Shown here: positions 1 through 8,113 of the stretch, one piece after another
Layout of the letters: each line of letters starts with the position of its first letter
Numbering within the stretch: the stretch's first letter is position 1
NCBI RefSeq assembly: GCF_028623165.1
Contig: NZ_CP117768.1
Location: forward strand, 6,266,001-6,330,000
DNA from: Nostoc sp. UHCC 0926
Lineage (GTDB): Bacteria; Cyanobacteriota; Cyanobacteriia; Cyanobacteriales; Nostocaceae
Direction: 5' to 3'
DNA: 64,000 bases
Program-made: the position numbers and the translations under genes
The notes under the pieces: generated by a model
The model's input: the letters and a program-made list of their open reading frames with translations, nothing else
What the model was told of the DNA's origin: nothing
Database searches by the model: none

Positions 1-121
1 AAGCACCAATGATACCCAAAACTATTGTGGACACAATTCCACCACCTTGATAATCAGGATAAGTAGCCTTAGCAATCGCACCTGCCAAAAGTCCTAAAAC
101 TACCCAAGCAATAATACTCAT
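1..121 (-). CDS. GlsB/YeaQ/YmgE family membrane protein (5' part only)
   Basis: The first 40 codons run off the window edge. The peptide begins MSIIAWVVLGLLAGAIAK and continues with a Gly-rich second hydrophobic stretch (GGGIVSTIVLGIIGA). This pattern, two short membrane helices with AGAIAK between them, is typical of the transglycosylase-associated / GlsB-YeaQ-YmgE family of about 80-90 residue inner-membrane stress proteins. The molecular role of the family is not well defined. It reads leftwards, away from the long AT-rich stretch that follows. The ATG at 119-121 was chosen because it gives the canonical N-terminus. Family assignment rests on motif recognition only. Confidence 0.8.
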   Translation of the reverse strand, partial: MSIIAWVVLGLLAGAIAKATYPDYQGGGIVSTIVLGIIGA

Positions 122-1024
122 AACTGCCTCAACCACTTCACTTATATATAAGTTATCAACTTTTATTCACAATTCTTTCTACCACATGGGATAAATGCTA
201 AATCCAAAAGTTAGACAAAAAACTTTACATCCAGATTGGATATAAATCTGCCTCTATACCATTAAAATGCTAAATAAAAGTTTTTTCTAAATTAAGTCAG
301 GAATTATTCAAAATATAATCTTAGTCCTGATTGACTGGAAAAATAGATAATACTAACAAACTAATTTATCTATCTGATTTTATATCTATCTTAAGATAGA
401 AACATTTTATCTAACTTTTTGGGGATGCATCAAAAATATTTACTTATAGATGAAATGTATATTTTTTGTGATAATTCATCATTAATATATGTTATTGTAC
501 ATAATAATAAACTAGGCTTTTTTTATAATTTTTATTTAACAACTTTATAAACTGACCAAAGAGTAATTTTCTTAATCACTAATGTTTTGCGAAAATTAGC
601 AATAACTTTTATGAAAAGCCAGATTTAGCCCAATACGCTTGGGTTAGAGGCACATAAAATATATTGCGTAGGTTGGGGAGCCACAGCACCCAAGCGGTTT
701 CCCGACGAGCCTTGCAAGTGGCTTTGAGGAACGAAACCCAACCTACAATTATCCTTAACTGAATTGTATTGAGATTTAGCCAGGAATTTATTATGTGAAA
801 TTACACAGGAAAATTTGCTCACACTAATTTTTGTGAATATTGAATATATAGCAATCCTAAATCATTCGTGAAAAGTTAGATCCCCGACAACTTTTACGAA
901 GTCGGGGATCTGGACACTGCGAATTTCCACAAATCAGATAGGATTGCTATATCATATTCCCTCAACTGTTATTTTGAAGGTAGATGGAGGAGATAATATG
1001 TAGCCAAAATTTGCAGAAGTTATC
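122..1024. other. Intergenic region, AT-rich, with repeat elements
   Basis: No convincing gene is present. The region is very AT-rich up to about 640. At 655-750 there is a stretch ('cgtaggttggg...cccaacctac') of the dispersed type common between cyanobacterial genes. The nested palindrome at 846-952 is listed separately. A 65-codon open frame on the minus strand (625-822) has no family signature and overlaps the repeat, so it is not called. Confidence 0.7.
846..952. repeat. Nested inverted repeat (MITE-like)
   Basis: Outer arms ATATAGCAATCCT (846-858) and AGGATTGCTATAT (940-952) are perfect inverted copies. Inside them sits a second palindrome, GATCCCCGAC (879-888) and GTCGGGGATC (901-910). 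The inner GATCCCCGAC motif recurs as an imperfect hairpin at 18629-18659 and as a half copy near 46970. The whole element is about 107 bp, with no coding capacity, as expected for a small non-autonomous mobile repeat. Confidence 0.75.
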
Positions 1025-2407
1025 TCAAATGGCACGGGAGAATTTTGTCTCTCGCGTTCTTGTGTGAGTATCAAATATGACGGCAATATTTCTGACTAGT
1101 AATCTACCGATATCTGTAATATGGATATGATTTTTTGATAAACTGACCAGGCTATCGGCTTCTAATGGTTTTAACGCCTCTAGTTCATCAGAGAAATATT
1201 CATCAAAATTGATATGATATTTGTTTTCAATATCTTGCTTATGAAGCTGAAAGTGAGACATAATCCCCATGATGACATCCCGTCTGATAATATCATTTTG
1301 AGTAAGTTTGATACCTTTACTAATAGGTAAAGTACCCGCTGCAAGTGTTTGATAATAATCCTTTAATTCCTTGTGATTTTGAGCATAAGCATCTTCTAGC
1401 ATACTGATGGATGTAGCACCAAAACCAAACAGTTCTGTTTCTGCATGGGTAGTGTAGCCCTGGAAGTTGCGCTTGAGAGTACCATTCCGTTGAGCGATCG
1501 CTAATTCATCATTAGTTTTAGCAAAATGATCCATGCCAATAAATAGATATTGGTTATTCGTTAATTCTTCAATGGTCATTTTCAGAATCTCTAACTTTTC
1601 CTCTGCTGGGGGTAGTGCCTCTTGAGGGATATTTTTTTGCGTCGGTTTGAGCCACGGTACATAGGCAAAGTTAAAAACAACAATTCGGTCAGGGTCTAAC
1701 TCAATAGTCTTTTTCACCGTCTCCCGAAATGTCTCGCGGGTTTGATAGGGTAAACCATAAATAAGGTCTACATTCACACTTTCAAACTTAGCTTCTTTGA
1801 CCCAACTCATGACATCAAAAAGCATTTCTTCTGGCTGCACACGATTAACAGCTACTTGAACTTGGCGATTAAAATCCTGAATGCCAAAACTAATACGGTT
1901 AAATCCAATCTGTCTGAGAAAGAAAATGTAGTTTTTATCGATATAGCGGGGGTTAATCTCAATTGAGATTTCTGCTTGTGGATCGATGTTGAAATAGCGA
2001 TTGATGTTTTTCCATAAATATTCTACTTGGTAACGATCCAAGTAATTAGGAGTACCGCCTCCCCAGTGGATTTGCAGCACTTTTCTGTCTGGATCGATTA
2101 AAGCTGAGGTGTTTTTGATGTCTTGAATTAAAGACTCTAGGTAAGGTTTGGCAATATTTTTGTTGTTGGAAATTACCGTGTTACAGCCACAGAAGTAGCA
2201 AGCACTTTGGCAAAAGGGGATGTGGAAATATAAAGAAAGAGGGGTTTTGCGTTGATTCGAGGCTGCGATCGCGGCCTTAAAATCAGTTTCAGTGAATGTT
2301 TCGCTTAACTCTGTAGCGGGCGGGTAACTGGTGTATCTGGGGGCGCGAGTGTCGTACTTTTGGATCAGATCCAGATCAAATTTGACACTAGGTAATACAA
2401 AAACCAT
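1025..2407 (-). CDS. hemN: Oxygen-independent coproporphyrinogen III dehydrogenase
   Basis: This radical SAM enzyme decarboxylates coproporphyrinogen III to protoporphyrinogen IX without O2, in cytosolic heme and chlorophyll synthesis. The protein is about 460 residues, the usual HemN length. It shows the N-terminal YDTRAPRYTSYPPATE segment, the radical SAM cluster motif HIPFCQSACYFCGC (CxxxCxxC plus the extra Cys typical of HemN), the GGGTPNYL SAM-binding loop, and the C-terminal HemN domain (HFAKTNDELA, FQGYTTHAETELFGFGATSIS). A TTG 15 bases upstream is open, but the ATG at 2405-2407 is preceded by GGAAAG at SD distance, so I start there. The heme oxygenase remnant lies upstream on the same strand. 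In other cyanobacteria ho2 and hemN sit together in a low-oxygen tetrapyrrole operon, so this is probably the microaerobic copy. Confidence 0.93.
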   Translation of the reverse strand: MVFVLPSVKFDLDLIQKYDTRAPRYTSYPPATELSETFTETDFKAAIAASNQRKTPLSLYFHIPFCQSACYFCGCNTVISNNKNIAKPYLESLIQDIKNTSALIDPDRKVLQIHWGGGTPNYLDRYQVEYLWKNINRYFNIDPQAEISIEINPRYIDKNYIFFLRQIGFNRISFGIQDFNRQVQVAVNRVQPEEMLFDVMSWVKEAKFESVNVDLIYGLPYQTRETFRETVKKTIELDPDRIVVFNFAYVPWLKPTQKNIPQEALPPAEEKLEILKMTIEELTNNQYLFIGMDHFAKTNDELAIAQRNGTLKRNFQGYTTHAETELFGFGATSISMLEDAYAQNHKELKDYYQTLAAGTLPISKGIKLTQNDIIRRDVIMGIMSHFQLHKQDIENKYHINFDEYFSDELEALKPLEADSLVSLSKNHIHITDIGRLLVRNIAVIFDTHTRTRETKFSRAI

Positions 2408-2498
2408 TGAGTTGCTTTCCAATAAATGTGTGAGGGGAAGGGGGATGAGAGAGATCAGAGGAATGAGGGGGATGAGGGAGGCAAGAATAATTACTGAC

Positions 2499-2588
2499 AG
2501 AGGCGATTAATCGCGTCTCTACTCTTAACAGAGGCGATTAATCGCGTCTCTACTCTTAACTCTTGTACAGACGCGATTAATCGCGTCT
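2499..2588. repeat. Three copies of the GCGATTAATCGC palindrome
   Basis: Three near-identical palindromes lie in a row: 2499-2520, 2530-2551 and 2569-2588. The last is the perfect 20-mer AGACGCGATTAATCGCGTCT. They are separated by short 'actcttaac'-type linkers. The same palindrome occurs inside lysC (two copies) and, as a one-base variant, inside smc (two copies). It therefore behaves as a mobile intergenic repeat. It sits between ho2 and hemN, where it could form hairpins in a read-through transcript. Confidence 0.9.
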
Positions 2589-2599
2589 CTACTCCTAAC

Positions 2600-3013
2600 T
2601 TAATTAGTGAGGCTATTAAACAGAACTTGACCGAGTGCTTTGATTAAACTTCCCTCTAACTCCTGAGCCATCTGTAAATTGAACCGAAAGGCATTATTAG
2701 CTTCTGCAACAATCCGTTCTGCTGTTATATCATCAATGGATAATGCATTTAATGCCTGACGATACTTATCCTTAAATGCCTTTTTGTCAGGAATTTGCTC
2801 AAAATTGTAAAAGGACGTGCCTTCATAACCAGAAAGCTTCAAGCCTGACTGAGCAACTTTTTGTAGCATTTGACCCCCTGAGAGATCGCCCATGTAGCGA
2901 GTGTAGGCATGACCTAGCAATAAGGCTGGTTCACTAGTAGAAATTTCCCGAATGCGGTCAATGTAGCTCTGGGTTGCAGGTGAAGGTGTAATTTGCTCTC
3001 TCCAATTATCCCC
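2600..3013 (-). pseudogene. ho2: Heme oxygenase, C-terminal part only
   Basis: Translation of 2600-3013 gives the distal part of a heme oxygenase: GDNWREQITPSPATQSYIDR, then a helix ending TSEPALLLGHAYTRYMGDLSGGQ (the conserved distal-helix motif), and a normal C-terminus. Upstream of GDNWRE the frame stays open but reads CGQKAH instead of the family's tyrosine-rich helix, and all family similarity stops. The N-terminal half, with the proximal heme-ligating histidine, is absent. The enzyme normally opens heme to biliverdin IXa for bilin synthesis. This copy cannot bind heme normally and is best read as a remnant produced by a deletion or fusion at about 3010. hemN follows on the same strand, fitting a decayed ho2-hemN operon. 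Confidence 0.85.
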
Positions 3014-3323
3014 ACAATGTGCTTTTTGTCCGCACAGGAATTAGCGATCGCGGTGGTGTGATTGATCTGGTCAACAAGCTACAAAAACAATGCCAGGAAA
3101 GCCATTTCATCTCTTGCTTCTTTCTCCCCAAAGCGATAATGAGTTTTTAAACCTTCCCAATGTACTGCATTATAATGTCGAGTTTAATCCCGATCGCATG
3201 TATGACGATTTGGGACACTGGATGTATTGCACAGAGGTTATGCGAGGAATTCTGGAATCCCTTGGGGTGTCCAGCAAAAACCTCTTCTGGTGTCCACCCA
3301 AACCCAAAATACCGAAGGGGTGA
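3010..3323 (+). pseudogene. Remnant of an unrecognised gene, fused tail to tail with ho2
   Basis: Reading rightwards from 3010, one frame gives PHNVLFVRTGISDRGGVIDL followed by VNKLQKQ. At about 3085-3090 the coherent sequence moves to another frame, from 3090: MPGKPFHLLLLSPQSDNEFL, then LPNVLHYNVEFNPDRMYDDL, GHWMYCTEVMRGILESLG, stop at 3323. The two pieces look like one protein broken by a frameshift near a CAAAAACAA run. I do not recognise the family. The Rossmann-like start and the mention of a decorated, tyrosine-rich segment could suit a glycosyltransferase, but that is a guess. It has no start codon or RBS at the ho2 junction, so it appears to be a fragment brought in by the same rearrangement. 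Confidence 0.5.
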
Positions 3324-3339
3324 GAAACTAGGTAGGAGC

Positions 3340-3549
3340 GTTCGCATTTGCTATTTCGGCGTTCGCATTTGCTATTTCGGCGTTCGCATTTGCTATTTCG
3401 GCGTTCGCATTTGTTATTTCGGCGTTCGCATTTGCTATTTCGGCGTTCGCATTTGCTATTTCGGCGTTCGCATTTGCTATTTCGGCGAACTCATTTGTTA
3501 TTTCGGCGAACTTATTTGTTATTTCGGCGAACTTATTTGTTATTTCGGC
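3340..3549. repeat. Tandem array, 10 x 21 bp
   Basis: Ten head-to-tail 21-bp units run from 3340 to 3549. The first seven carry the core TTCGCATTTGCTATTTCGGC; the last three change to the GAACTCATTTGTTATTTCGGC type, so the variants are clustered as expected from local unit duplication. Because 21 is divisible by three, several frames stay open and give seven-residue peptide repeats, but none has a plausible RBS. The array touches the 3' end of the small gene at 3533-3706 and follows the gene remnant ending at 3323. Confidence 0.95.
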
Positions 3550-3706
3550 GACTGGGTTGTTTGAGTGGCTGTGAAATGATCTGCCGATAACTTGCAGCTT
3601 GCTTTTGTCTCAAATCATCACAAATTGCTTGTAAGTCGTAGTTGAAAGCCTTTGCATGTTCTTCTCGTATTCTATAAATCTCTTCAAGAATTTCATCTTT
3701 CCACAT
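3533..3706 (-). CDS. Small conserved cyanobacterial protein (57 aa)
   Basis: The protein begins MWKDEILEEIYRIREEHAKA and continues FNYDLQAICDDLRQKQ. This is the pattern of a widespread family of small cyanobacterial proteins (MWKDxIxEEVxxIREEHAxxxNYDLxAI) of unknown function, often found beside toxin-antitoxin or mobile genes. The ATG at 3704-3706 is preceded by GGGAGAG at SD spacing, so I prefer it to the TTG at 3739. The last residues (PSRRNNK) are encoded inside the 21-bp repeat array, and the stop codon at 3533-3535 is a repeat base triplet. The array has therefore replaced or extended the natural 3' end. Confidence 0.7.
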   Translation of the reverse strand: MWKDEILEEIYRIREEHAKAFNYDLQAICDDLRQKQAASYRQIISQPLKQPSRRNNK

Positions 3707-3775
3707 ATCTACTCTCCCATTAGTAGGAAACTTGTGCAATTATATTTGAGGCTCTTGCAAGAAAAGTTTTTAGCT

Positions 3776-4741
3776 TTAATTCTGTAGAACCTGTGCGATC
3801 GCCTGAGAAATCGGTAAGCCAGGACAGCGTTCTAACCAGAAAAACTCGCCAACTGGGTTAACCTCAAGAAATACATGACGACCATCAGGAGTCAAAATAA
3901 TATCAATAGCTCCGTAGTTCAAACGAAATTCTGCCATGAGTTTGAGCAGTTTCTCTTCGACATCTTCAGGTAGAGTGTATGACTCCCAAGCGTCGAGTAA
4001 GGCAATTCCCTGTTTGCGCCAATCGTAACGCGCCTGCTCCAAAGCTTGAGAATCAACCGCAGCTGTCAGCACACGCTTACCGACAATAATTGTCCGCAAT
4101 TCTAATGCCTTGGGGATTTTTTCTTGAAATGTCATTGGGCAGAAACGTAATCCATCGAGGTTGTCCAGATCCTCAGGTGAAATTGGATTTGTAAACACAA
4201 CTTTTTCTCGTCCTTGTTCATCGTAAATAGCGAAGGAAGAGAGCATCTTTGTAATCATTCCCTGCTTACACTCTTGGGCAAATTGCTTCACTGCCACTGA
4301 ATTGTTTGTAGTCAGAGTGCGTGGCGTATCTAAACCGACCTCTCGTGCTATTTGTAATTGCAGTTGCTTATTTTCGGCTCGGCGAATATTTGGTAGAGGG
4401 TCGAGATGAAAACCCTTAATACTAGCAATCATTCCCTCAATGGTGACGCGAGATTCTTTCAGTGAGGCTTGTCTGAGTTGCCTGTCCATCGAATCGGGAA
4501 TTTTTGACCCAATTGCAATACGCCGATACCAAACTGCTGACACTTCACTCAAATCTAACGTTTGGTCATCTACGAGCAGAGTAACTCGTTCACTTCCAGC
4601 ATAGTAAACATCTAAGGTGATTTCTGTGGGAAATCGGTCTGTGTCAAAACGAAATGCTTTCCCTCCTTGGGCTTCAATTGCCTGAATAACTAGAGGAATA
4701 CTTTCGTTGTCTTGGCTGTGAGTAATGATTAAAACAGTCAC
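3776..4741 (-). CDS. mdnC: Microviridin ATP-grasp ligase, ester-forming
   Basis: The 321-residue protein starts MTVLIITHSQDNESIPLVIQ and continues KAFRFDTDRFPTEITLDVY, closely matching MdnC/MvdD. Those ligases use ATP to form the two Thr/Ser-to-Asp/Glu ester links in microviridins. The ATP-grasp metal-binding end VFLEVNPVGEFFWLE is intact, as is the N-terminal DLSEVSAVWYRR segment conserved in these graspetide ligases. It is the last gene of the cluster, 77 bases after mdnB on the same strand and probably co-transcribed. No mdnD acetyltransferase or mdnE transporter/peptidase gene follows. The ester role is inferred from family knowledge. Confidence 0.92.
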   Translation of the reverse strand: MTVLIITHSQDNESIPLVIQAIEAQGGKAFRFDTDRFPTEITLDVYYAGSERVTLLVDDQTLDLSEVSAVWYRRIAIGSKIPDSMDRQLRQASLKESRVTIEGMIASIKGFHLDPLPNIRRAENKQLQLQIAREVGLDTPRTLTTNNSVAVKQFAQECKQGMITKMLSSFAIYDEQGREKVVFTNPISPEDLDNLDGLRFCPMTFQEKIPKALELRTIIVGKRVLTAAVDSQALEQARYDWRKQGIALLDAWESYTLPEDVEEKLLKLMAEFRLNYGAIDIILTPDGRHVFLEVNPVGEFFWLERCPGLPISQAIAQVLQN

Positions 4742-4818
4742 GTCGCTTCGCTCCGAATTAAAAATTAAAAATTAACAAGCCCCTAAATTTATAAAAGCTG
4801 TCAGTTGGTTGTGAATTT

Positions 4819-5823
4819 TTAAGTAAGAGCATTTTGCTTAGGACTTGTTGAAAGTAGTGCATCTGCGATCGCTTCCGCAATTGGGTATTCCAAATCTCTC
4901 TCCAGCATCCCCCACTCTCCTGTAGGATTAATTTCTAGAAAAACGTATTCCCCTGATGGCGTTTTGATGAAGTCAAATGCTCCAAAAATCAGTCCAAACC
5001 TTGCCATAAAAGCATCGAGGCAACGGATTAGTTTATCAGGTAATTCATAGGGTTGCCAGGTGAGAGCCTCTTTTGTCCCACGTCGCCAATCTTGGGTGGA
5101 TGCTGCATACTCAGACGCATCCAGCGCCCCGACAAAGAGATTACCATTCACATACACTGCACGTAATTCTAGCTGTTTGGGGATTTGTTCTTGAAACACA
5201 ACTGGACAATAGCGCAGTGTTTCAGCATCAAGTAAGTCTTCTTCTTTAACGGCGCTAGTATACATGAAAAAAGAGGAGGCTTGCATCCCATAAGAAAGAG
5301 GTCTGAGTAGCTTGGCAACCATTTTTCCTTTAACTTCCCCAAAAAACTCTCGTGCTTGTTGAGGATTGTTGGTGACGATAGTCTGAGGTATGACAAGACC
5401 AACTTCTGATGCAATTCTTAGTTGGCGTAGCTTGTTTTCAGCTGCACTGATCCGTTGTAAATCATCCACCCAGGTAGCTCCCCTTAGGCTGTCCCAAAAG
5501 CCATCTAAGACTGCGAGTGATTCACTAGAGCAGGCTGCTTGGAATTGTGGAGCCAATTCTTTACCTAGATCAGGTTGCCAGATCCGTCGCATCCATACTG
5601 CTAGAACTTGCTCGGTGTTCAGGGAGCGATCGCCATATTCCAGTTTATGATTGCTGCCAGAGTTACTTAAATTCGCCTCGATTTGTACTGTCATCGGAAA
5701 CTTATCAGTATTAAGGCGAAATGGCTGTGCACCTCGTTTTGATACAGCTTCTGCAACTCTATCTATTGTAAAGTAATCACCACTATGGGTGATTAATAAA
5801 ATCACATCACGCTCAACGTGCAT
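4819..5823 (-). CDS. mdnB: Microviridin ATP-grasp ligase, amide-forming
   Basis: The 334-residue protein starts with ILLITHSGDYFTIDRVAEAV and PFRLNTDKFPM, the signature of MdnB/MvdC. These ligases make the Lys-to-Glu lactam after the ester rings are closed. The ATP-grasp C-terminal motif VFLEINPTGEWGMLE is present, and the QLRIASEVGLVIPQT segment aligns with the same position in mdnC, showing the two are paralogues. The gene lies 175 bases downstream of the precursor gene and 77 bases upstream of mdnC, on the same strand. Length is normal. The lactam function is family knowledge; since two of the three core peptides here have Asp instead of Glu at the usual lactam position, its substrate scope is of interest. 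Confidence 0.92.
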   Translation of the reverse strand: MHVERDVILLITHSGDYFTIDRVAEAVSKRGAQPFRLNTDKFPMTVQIEANLSNSGSNHKLEYGDRSLNTEQVLAVWMRRIWQPDLGKELAPQFQAACSSESLAVLDGFWDSLRGATWVDDLQRISAAENKLRQLRIASEVGLVIPQTIVTNNPQQAREFFGEVKGKMVAKLLRPLSYGMQASSFFMYTSAVKEEDLLDAETLRYCPVVFQEQIPKQLELRAVYVNGNLFVGALDASEYAASTQDWRRGTKEALTWQPYELPDKLIRCLDAFMARFGLIFGAFDFIKTPSGEYVFLEINPTGEWGMLERDLEYPIAEAIADALLSTSPKQNALT

Positions 5824-5998
5824 AAAATATCTTCATTGAGTTCTTGTATTGTCAACTATTAAAAAAATAAAGCATTAAAAAAGTAAACTTAGTTTTAATG
5901 GGAAGCCAACCCCTAGATGGAGTTGGCAAAGCTAACAGTCTTTTTATTCTAAGAATATTTTTCAAAACCGCATCTCTGGTGTACTCGAAAGTATGCAG

Positions 5999-6286
5999 TT
6001 ATTCTATTTGCTTGGCATGGTCATCGCCGTCTGAAGGGTACTTCTGAGTAACAAAGTATTCATCGCTATCAGAGGGAGCCTTTTTCGTTACTGCATCTTC
6101 TTGATCAGATGGATACTTCAGAGTTTGGGCTATTGCATCTTTCTGCTTCGTGGTTAAATGACAAGTTCCACCGCTAATCGCTTCTGATTCTTGCTCAGAT
6201 AGGTCTTCAAAGTTTTGCCCTTCTAAAAATCGGGCAAAGAAGGGTACTGCTTGTGAATTTAGTTCTTCTGGTTTATTTTCAGACAT
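5999..6286 (-). CDS. mdnA: Microviridin precursor peptide with three cores
   Basis: The 95-residue precursor has the microviridin leader motif PFFARFLEGQ at residues 15-24, the helix that docks on the ligases, and an ISGG sequence at 37-40. Its C-terminal half holds three core-like repeats starting 12 and 13 residues apart: TLKYPSDQED (55-64), TKKAPSDSDE (67-76) and TQKYPSDGDD (80-89). The family core is TxKYPSDx(E/D)(E/D), in which Thr and Ser form esters with Asp/Glu and Lys an amide with Glu. The product class inhibits serine proteases. Core 2 has Ala for Tyr, and the acidic pairs differ (ED, DE, DD). GAGGAAAA lies at SD distance before the ATG. No cleavage or export gene is adjacent. Confidence 0.93.
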   Translation of the reverse strand: MSENKPEELNSQAVPFFARFLEGQNFEDLSEQESEAISGGTCHLTTKQKDAIAQTLKYPSDQEDAVTKKAPSDSDEYFVTQKYPSDGDDHAKQIE

Positions 6287-6634
6287 AATTTTTTCCTCAG
6301 TTTAAGTAATATAAATTTACACTGTTATCAATGATATTACATAGTATTCCATCTATGATTAAGCATTAATTTCATGTGAAATTATTTGTAACATTTGCGT
6401 AAAAATACTTTTGACTCTATTAAGTACTTCACTGCAAAAGAGAATCAAGATTTAGGAGTCATCAAAGCCAAGCGATCGCCAGTCTCCAAGCTGGATTTAT
6501 CCCCTTGGACTGCACCCTCGCAGACATTAGTGCAATTACCTTAACCTCTCACGAATGGGCTGTGAGTAAAATCATTTGATTCTCCTGAGCTAGGGGCTAG
6601 TAGTGTCACAGTGAAGTTTAATTGGTGCAAATAC
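6287..6634. other. Intergenic region upstream of mdnA
   Basis: The region is AT-rich near mdnA (6290-6420) and presumably holds the mdn promoter, but I see no clear -35/-10 pair or known operator. It includes one HIP1-type GCGATCGCC at about 6472. The remainder is the trailer of the amidase gene on the same strand. No gene is seen. Confidence 0.6.
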
Positions 6635-8113
6635 TCAATAGCCCAATGGATGGCGGAAATCACCAACCACTTTGTCAAGTTGTTGAGCGATCGCCAACAA
6701 CTCCATCTCGCGCCATCGCTTTCCCACAATCTGCATTCCAATCGGTAAGCCATTGTGAGTTTGCCCTATGGGAATCACCACCGCCGGATGACCACTAAGA
6801 TTAAATGGTATGGTGTAAGCCCCGTTTGCCACCGCATGAGGATAGGATTTGCCCTCAATATCAATGGCGCTCCAAGCCGGACGATGAGTAAATGCAGGGG
6901 TTGCTGTCACAGGAGTGAGCCATACATCCCATGCTTCTAAGGCTTCATCGATTTGGGCAATGAAGCGATCGCGCTCGGTGAGTGTCTCGAAATAACCTCT
7001 TAAGCTGGGATTCAAAAGTTCTGGGAGAAAGCTGCTGAAATTTCCCAAGTTTCGGAGTTTCTTGTCACCTTGAGTTGCCGTGCGAAAGAGTAACTCTAAA
7101 CTGCGTCGCAGATTATAGCCATCCTTGGGTTGGGCGTAGTTGTTGATGTATGCTTCCATCCGCCCGTGGAGGTTCCACACAGTCGATAGATCAAAGTCTT
7201 TGGGAAGCCAGCGTTCAATATGAGTACCTGCTTGAGCAAGTTTTTGCACGACTGTCTGTACTGCGCCTCGAATTTGTGCAGCAACGGGAACCTCCACCCA
7301 TTCATCAATCCAAGCAATTTTAAGATCCTGCAAAGACTTACCAGATGGGGTATCAAGGGGAATCGGTGGCACATCTGGGCGACGCAGATCCGCACCAGCG
7401 ATCAGTGAAAAACAAAGGCGAATATCTTCGAGCGATCGCCCAAAACAGCCAATAGTCAACATTTGTCGCAAGCATAGCGGCATTCCCGGTACTTCAGGGA
7501 TACTACCTGCGGTGGAAATCCGGCGATCTGTTGGCTTTAAACCATACACACCACAGAAAGTTGCAGGCTGGCGCACGGAACCAGCAATATCGTTGCCTAT
7601 ATCTAATGGTGAAAGTCCGGCTGCAACGGCAGCTGCACTGCCTCCAGAACTGCCACCTGCTGTATAGTCAAGATTCCAGGGATTATTTACCCGGGGAAAC
7701 AGAGAATTTGTACTTTGAAAATCACCAGCCAGTTCGGCCATGTTCGTTTTTCCCAGGATAACGGCTCCTGCTACCCGCAGCCTTGCTACAACCGTGGCAT
7801 CCTGTTGAGGAATGTAGTTCTTGAGAGGAATGTAACCTGCTGTAGTCCTGAGTCCTACTGTTTCAAAAATGTCTTTGATCGTCACAGGGACACCGTGCAG
7901 AGCGCCCCAGTATTCACCTCTGGCTAGGGCTTCATCAGCAAGCTTTGCTCTGGTACGAGCATTGTCTGCGTCTAAGGTGCAAATCGCATTCAGCTTTGAG
8001 TTATGTTTAGAAATCTGCGCCAGGTAAGCATCGAACACTTCAACAGCAGAGACTTGGCGATCGCGAATCATCTGAGCAAGTTGATGAGCGGGTAGGAAAA
8101 CTAAGTCACTCAT
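6635..8113 (-). CDS. Amidase signature family hydrolase
   Basis: The 492-residue protein has the amidase signature core: the catalytic Lys in GVPVTIKDIFETVG, and the Gly/Ser-rich loop AGGSSGGSAAAVAAG followed by DIAGSVRQPATFCGVYGLKP, which supplies the cis-Ser and nucleophile Ser of the Ser-cisSer-Lys triad. Such enzymes hydrolyse carboxylic amides. The substrate cannot be told from sequence, and GatA is unlikely because no gatB/gatC is nearby and the C-terminal half is divergent. The start ATG at 8113 overlaps the stop of the upstream kinase gene by four bases (ATGA), so the two are translationally coupled. It lies upstream of the mdn cluster on the same strand, but about 350 bp separate them, so I do not include it in that pathway. 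Confidence 0.9.
   Translation of the reverse strand: MSDLVFLPAHQLAQMIRDRQVSAVEVFDAYLAQISKHNSKLNAICTLDADNARTRAKLADEALARGEYWGALHGVPVTIKDIFETVGLRTTAGYIPLKNYIPQQDATVVARLRVAGAVILGKTNMAELAGDFQSTNSLFPRVNNPWNLDYTAGGSSGGSAAAVAAGLSPLDIGNDIAGSVRQPATFCGVYGLKPTDRRISTAGSIPEVPGMPLCLRQMLTIGCFGRSLEDIRLCFSLIAGADLRRPDVPPIPLDTPSGKSLQDLKIAWIDEWVEVPVAAQIRGAVQTVVQKLAQAGTHIERWLPKDFDLSTVWNLHGRMEAYINNYAQPKDGYNLRRSLELLFRTATQGDKKLRNLGNFSSFLPELLNPSLRGYFETLTERDRFIAQIDEALEAWDVWLTPVTATPAFTHRPAWSAIDIEGKSYPHAVANGAYTIPFNLSGHPAVVIPIGQTHNGLPIGMQIVGKRWREMELLAIAQQLDKVVGDFRHPLGY

Noticed and set aside
625-822. 65-codon minus-strand frame
   Set aside because: Overlaps a dispersed repeat, no SD, no protein features.
3160-3590. Two open frames with VRICYFG / RRSHLLF heptapeptide repeats
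   Set aside because: They are translations of the 21-bp array; several frames are open at once because the period is divisible by three, and there is no RBS.
6635-8113. Amidase as part of the microviridin cluster
   Set aside because: It is coupled with the kinase gene by a 4-base overlap and separated from mdnA by about 350 bp; microviridin pathways need no amidase.
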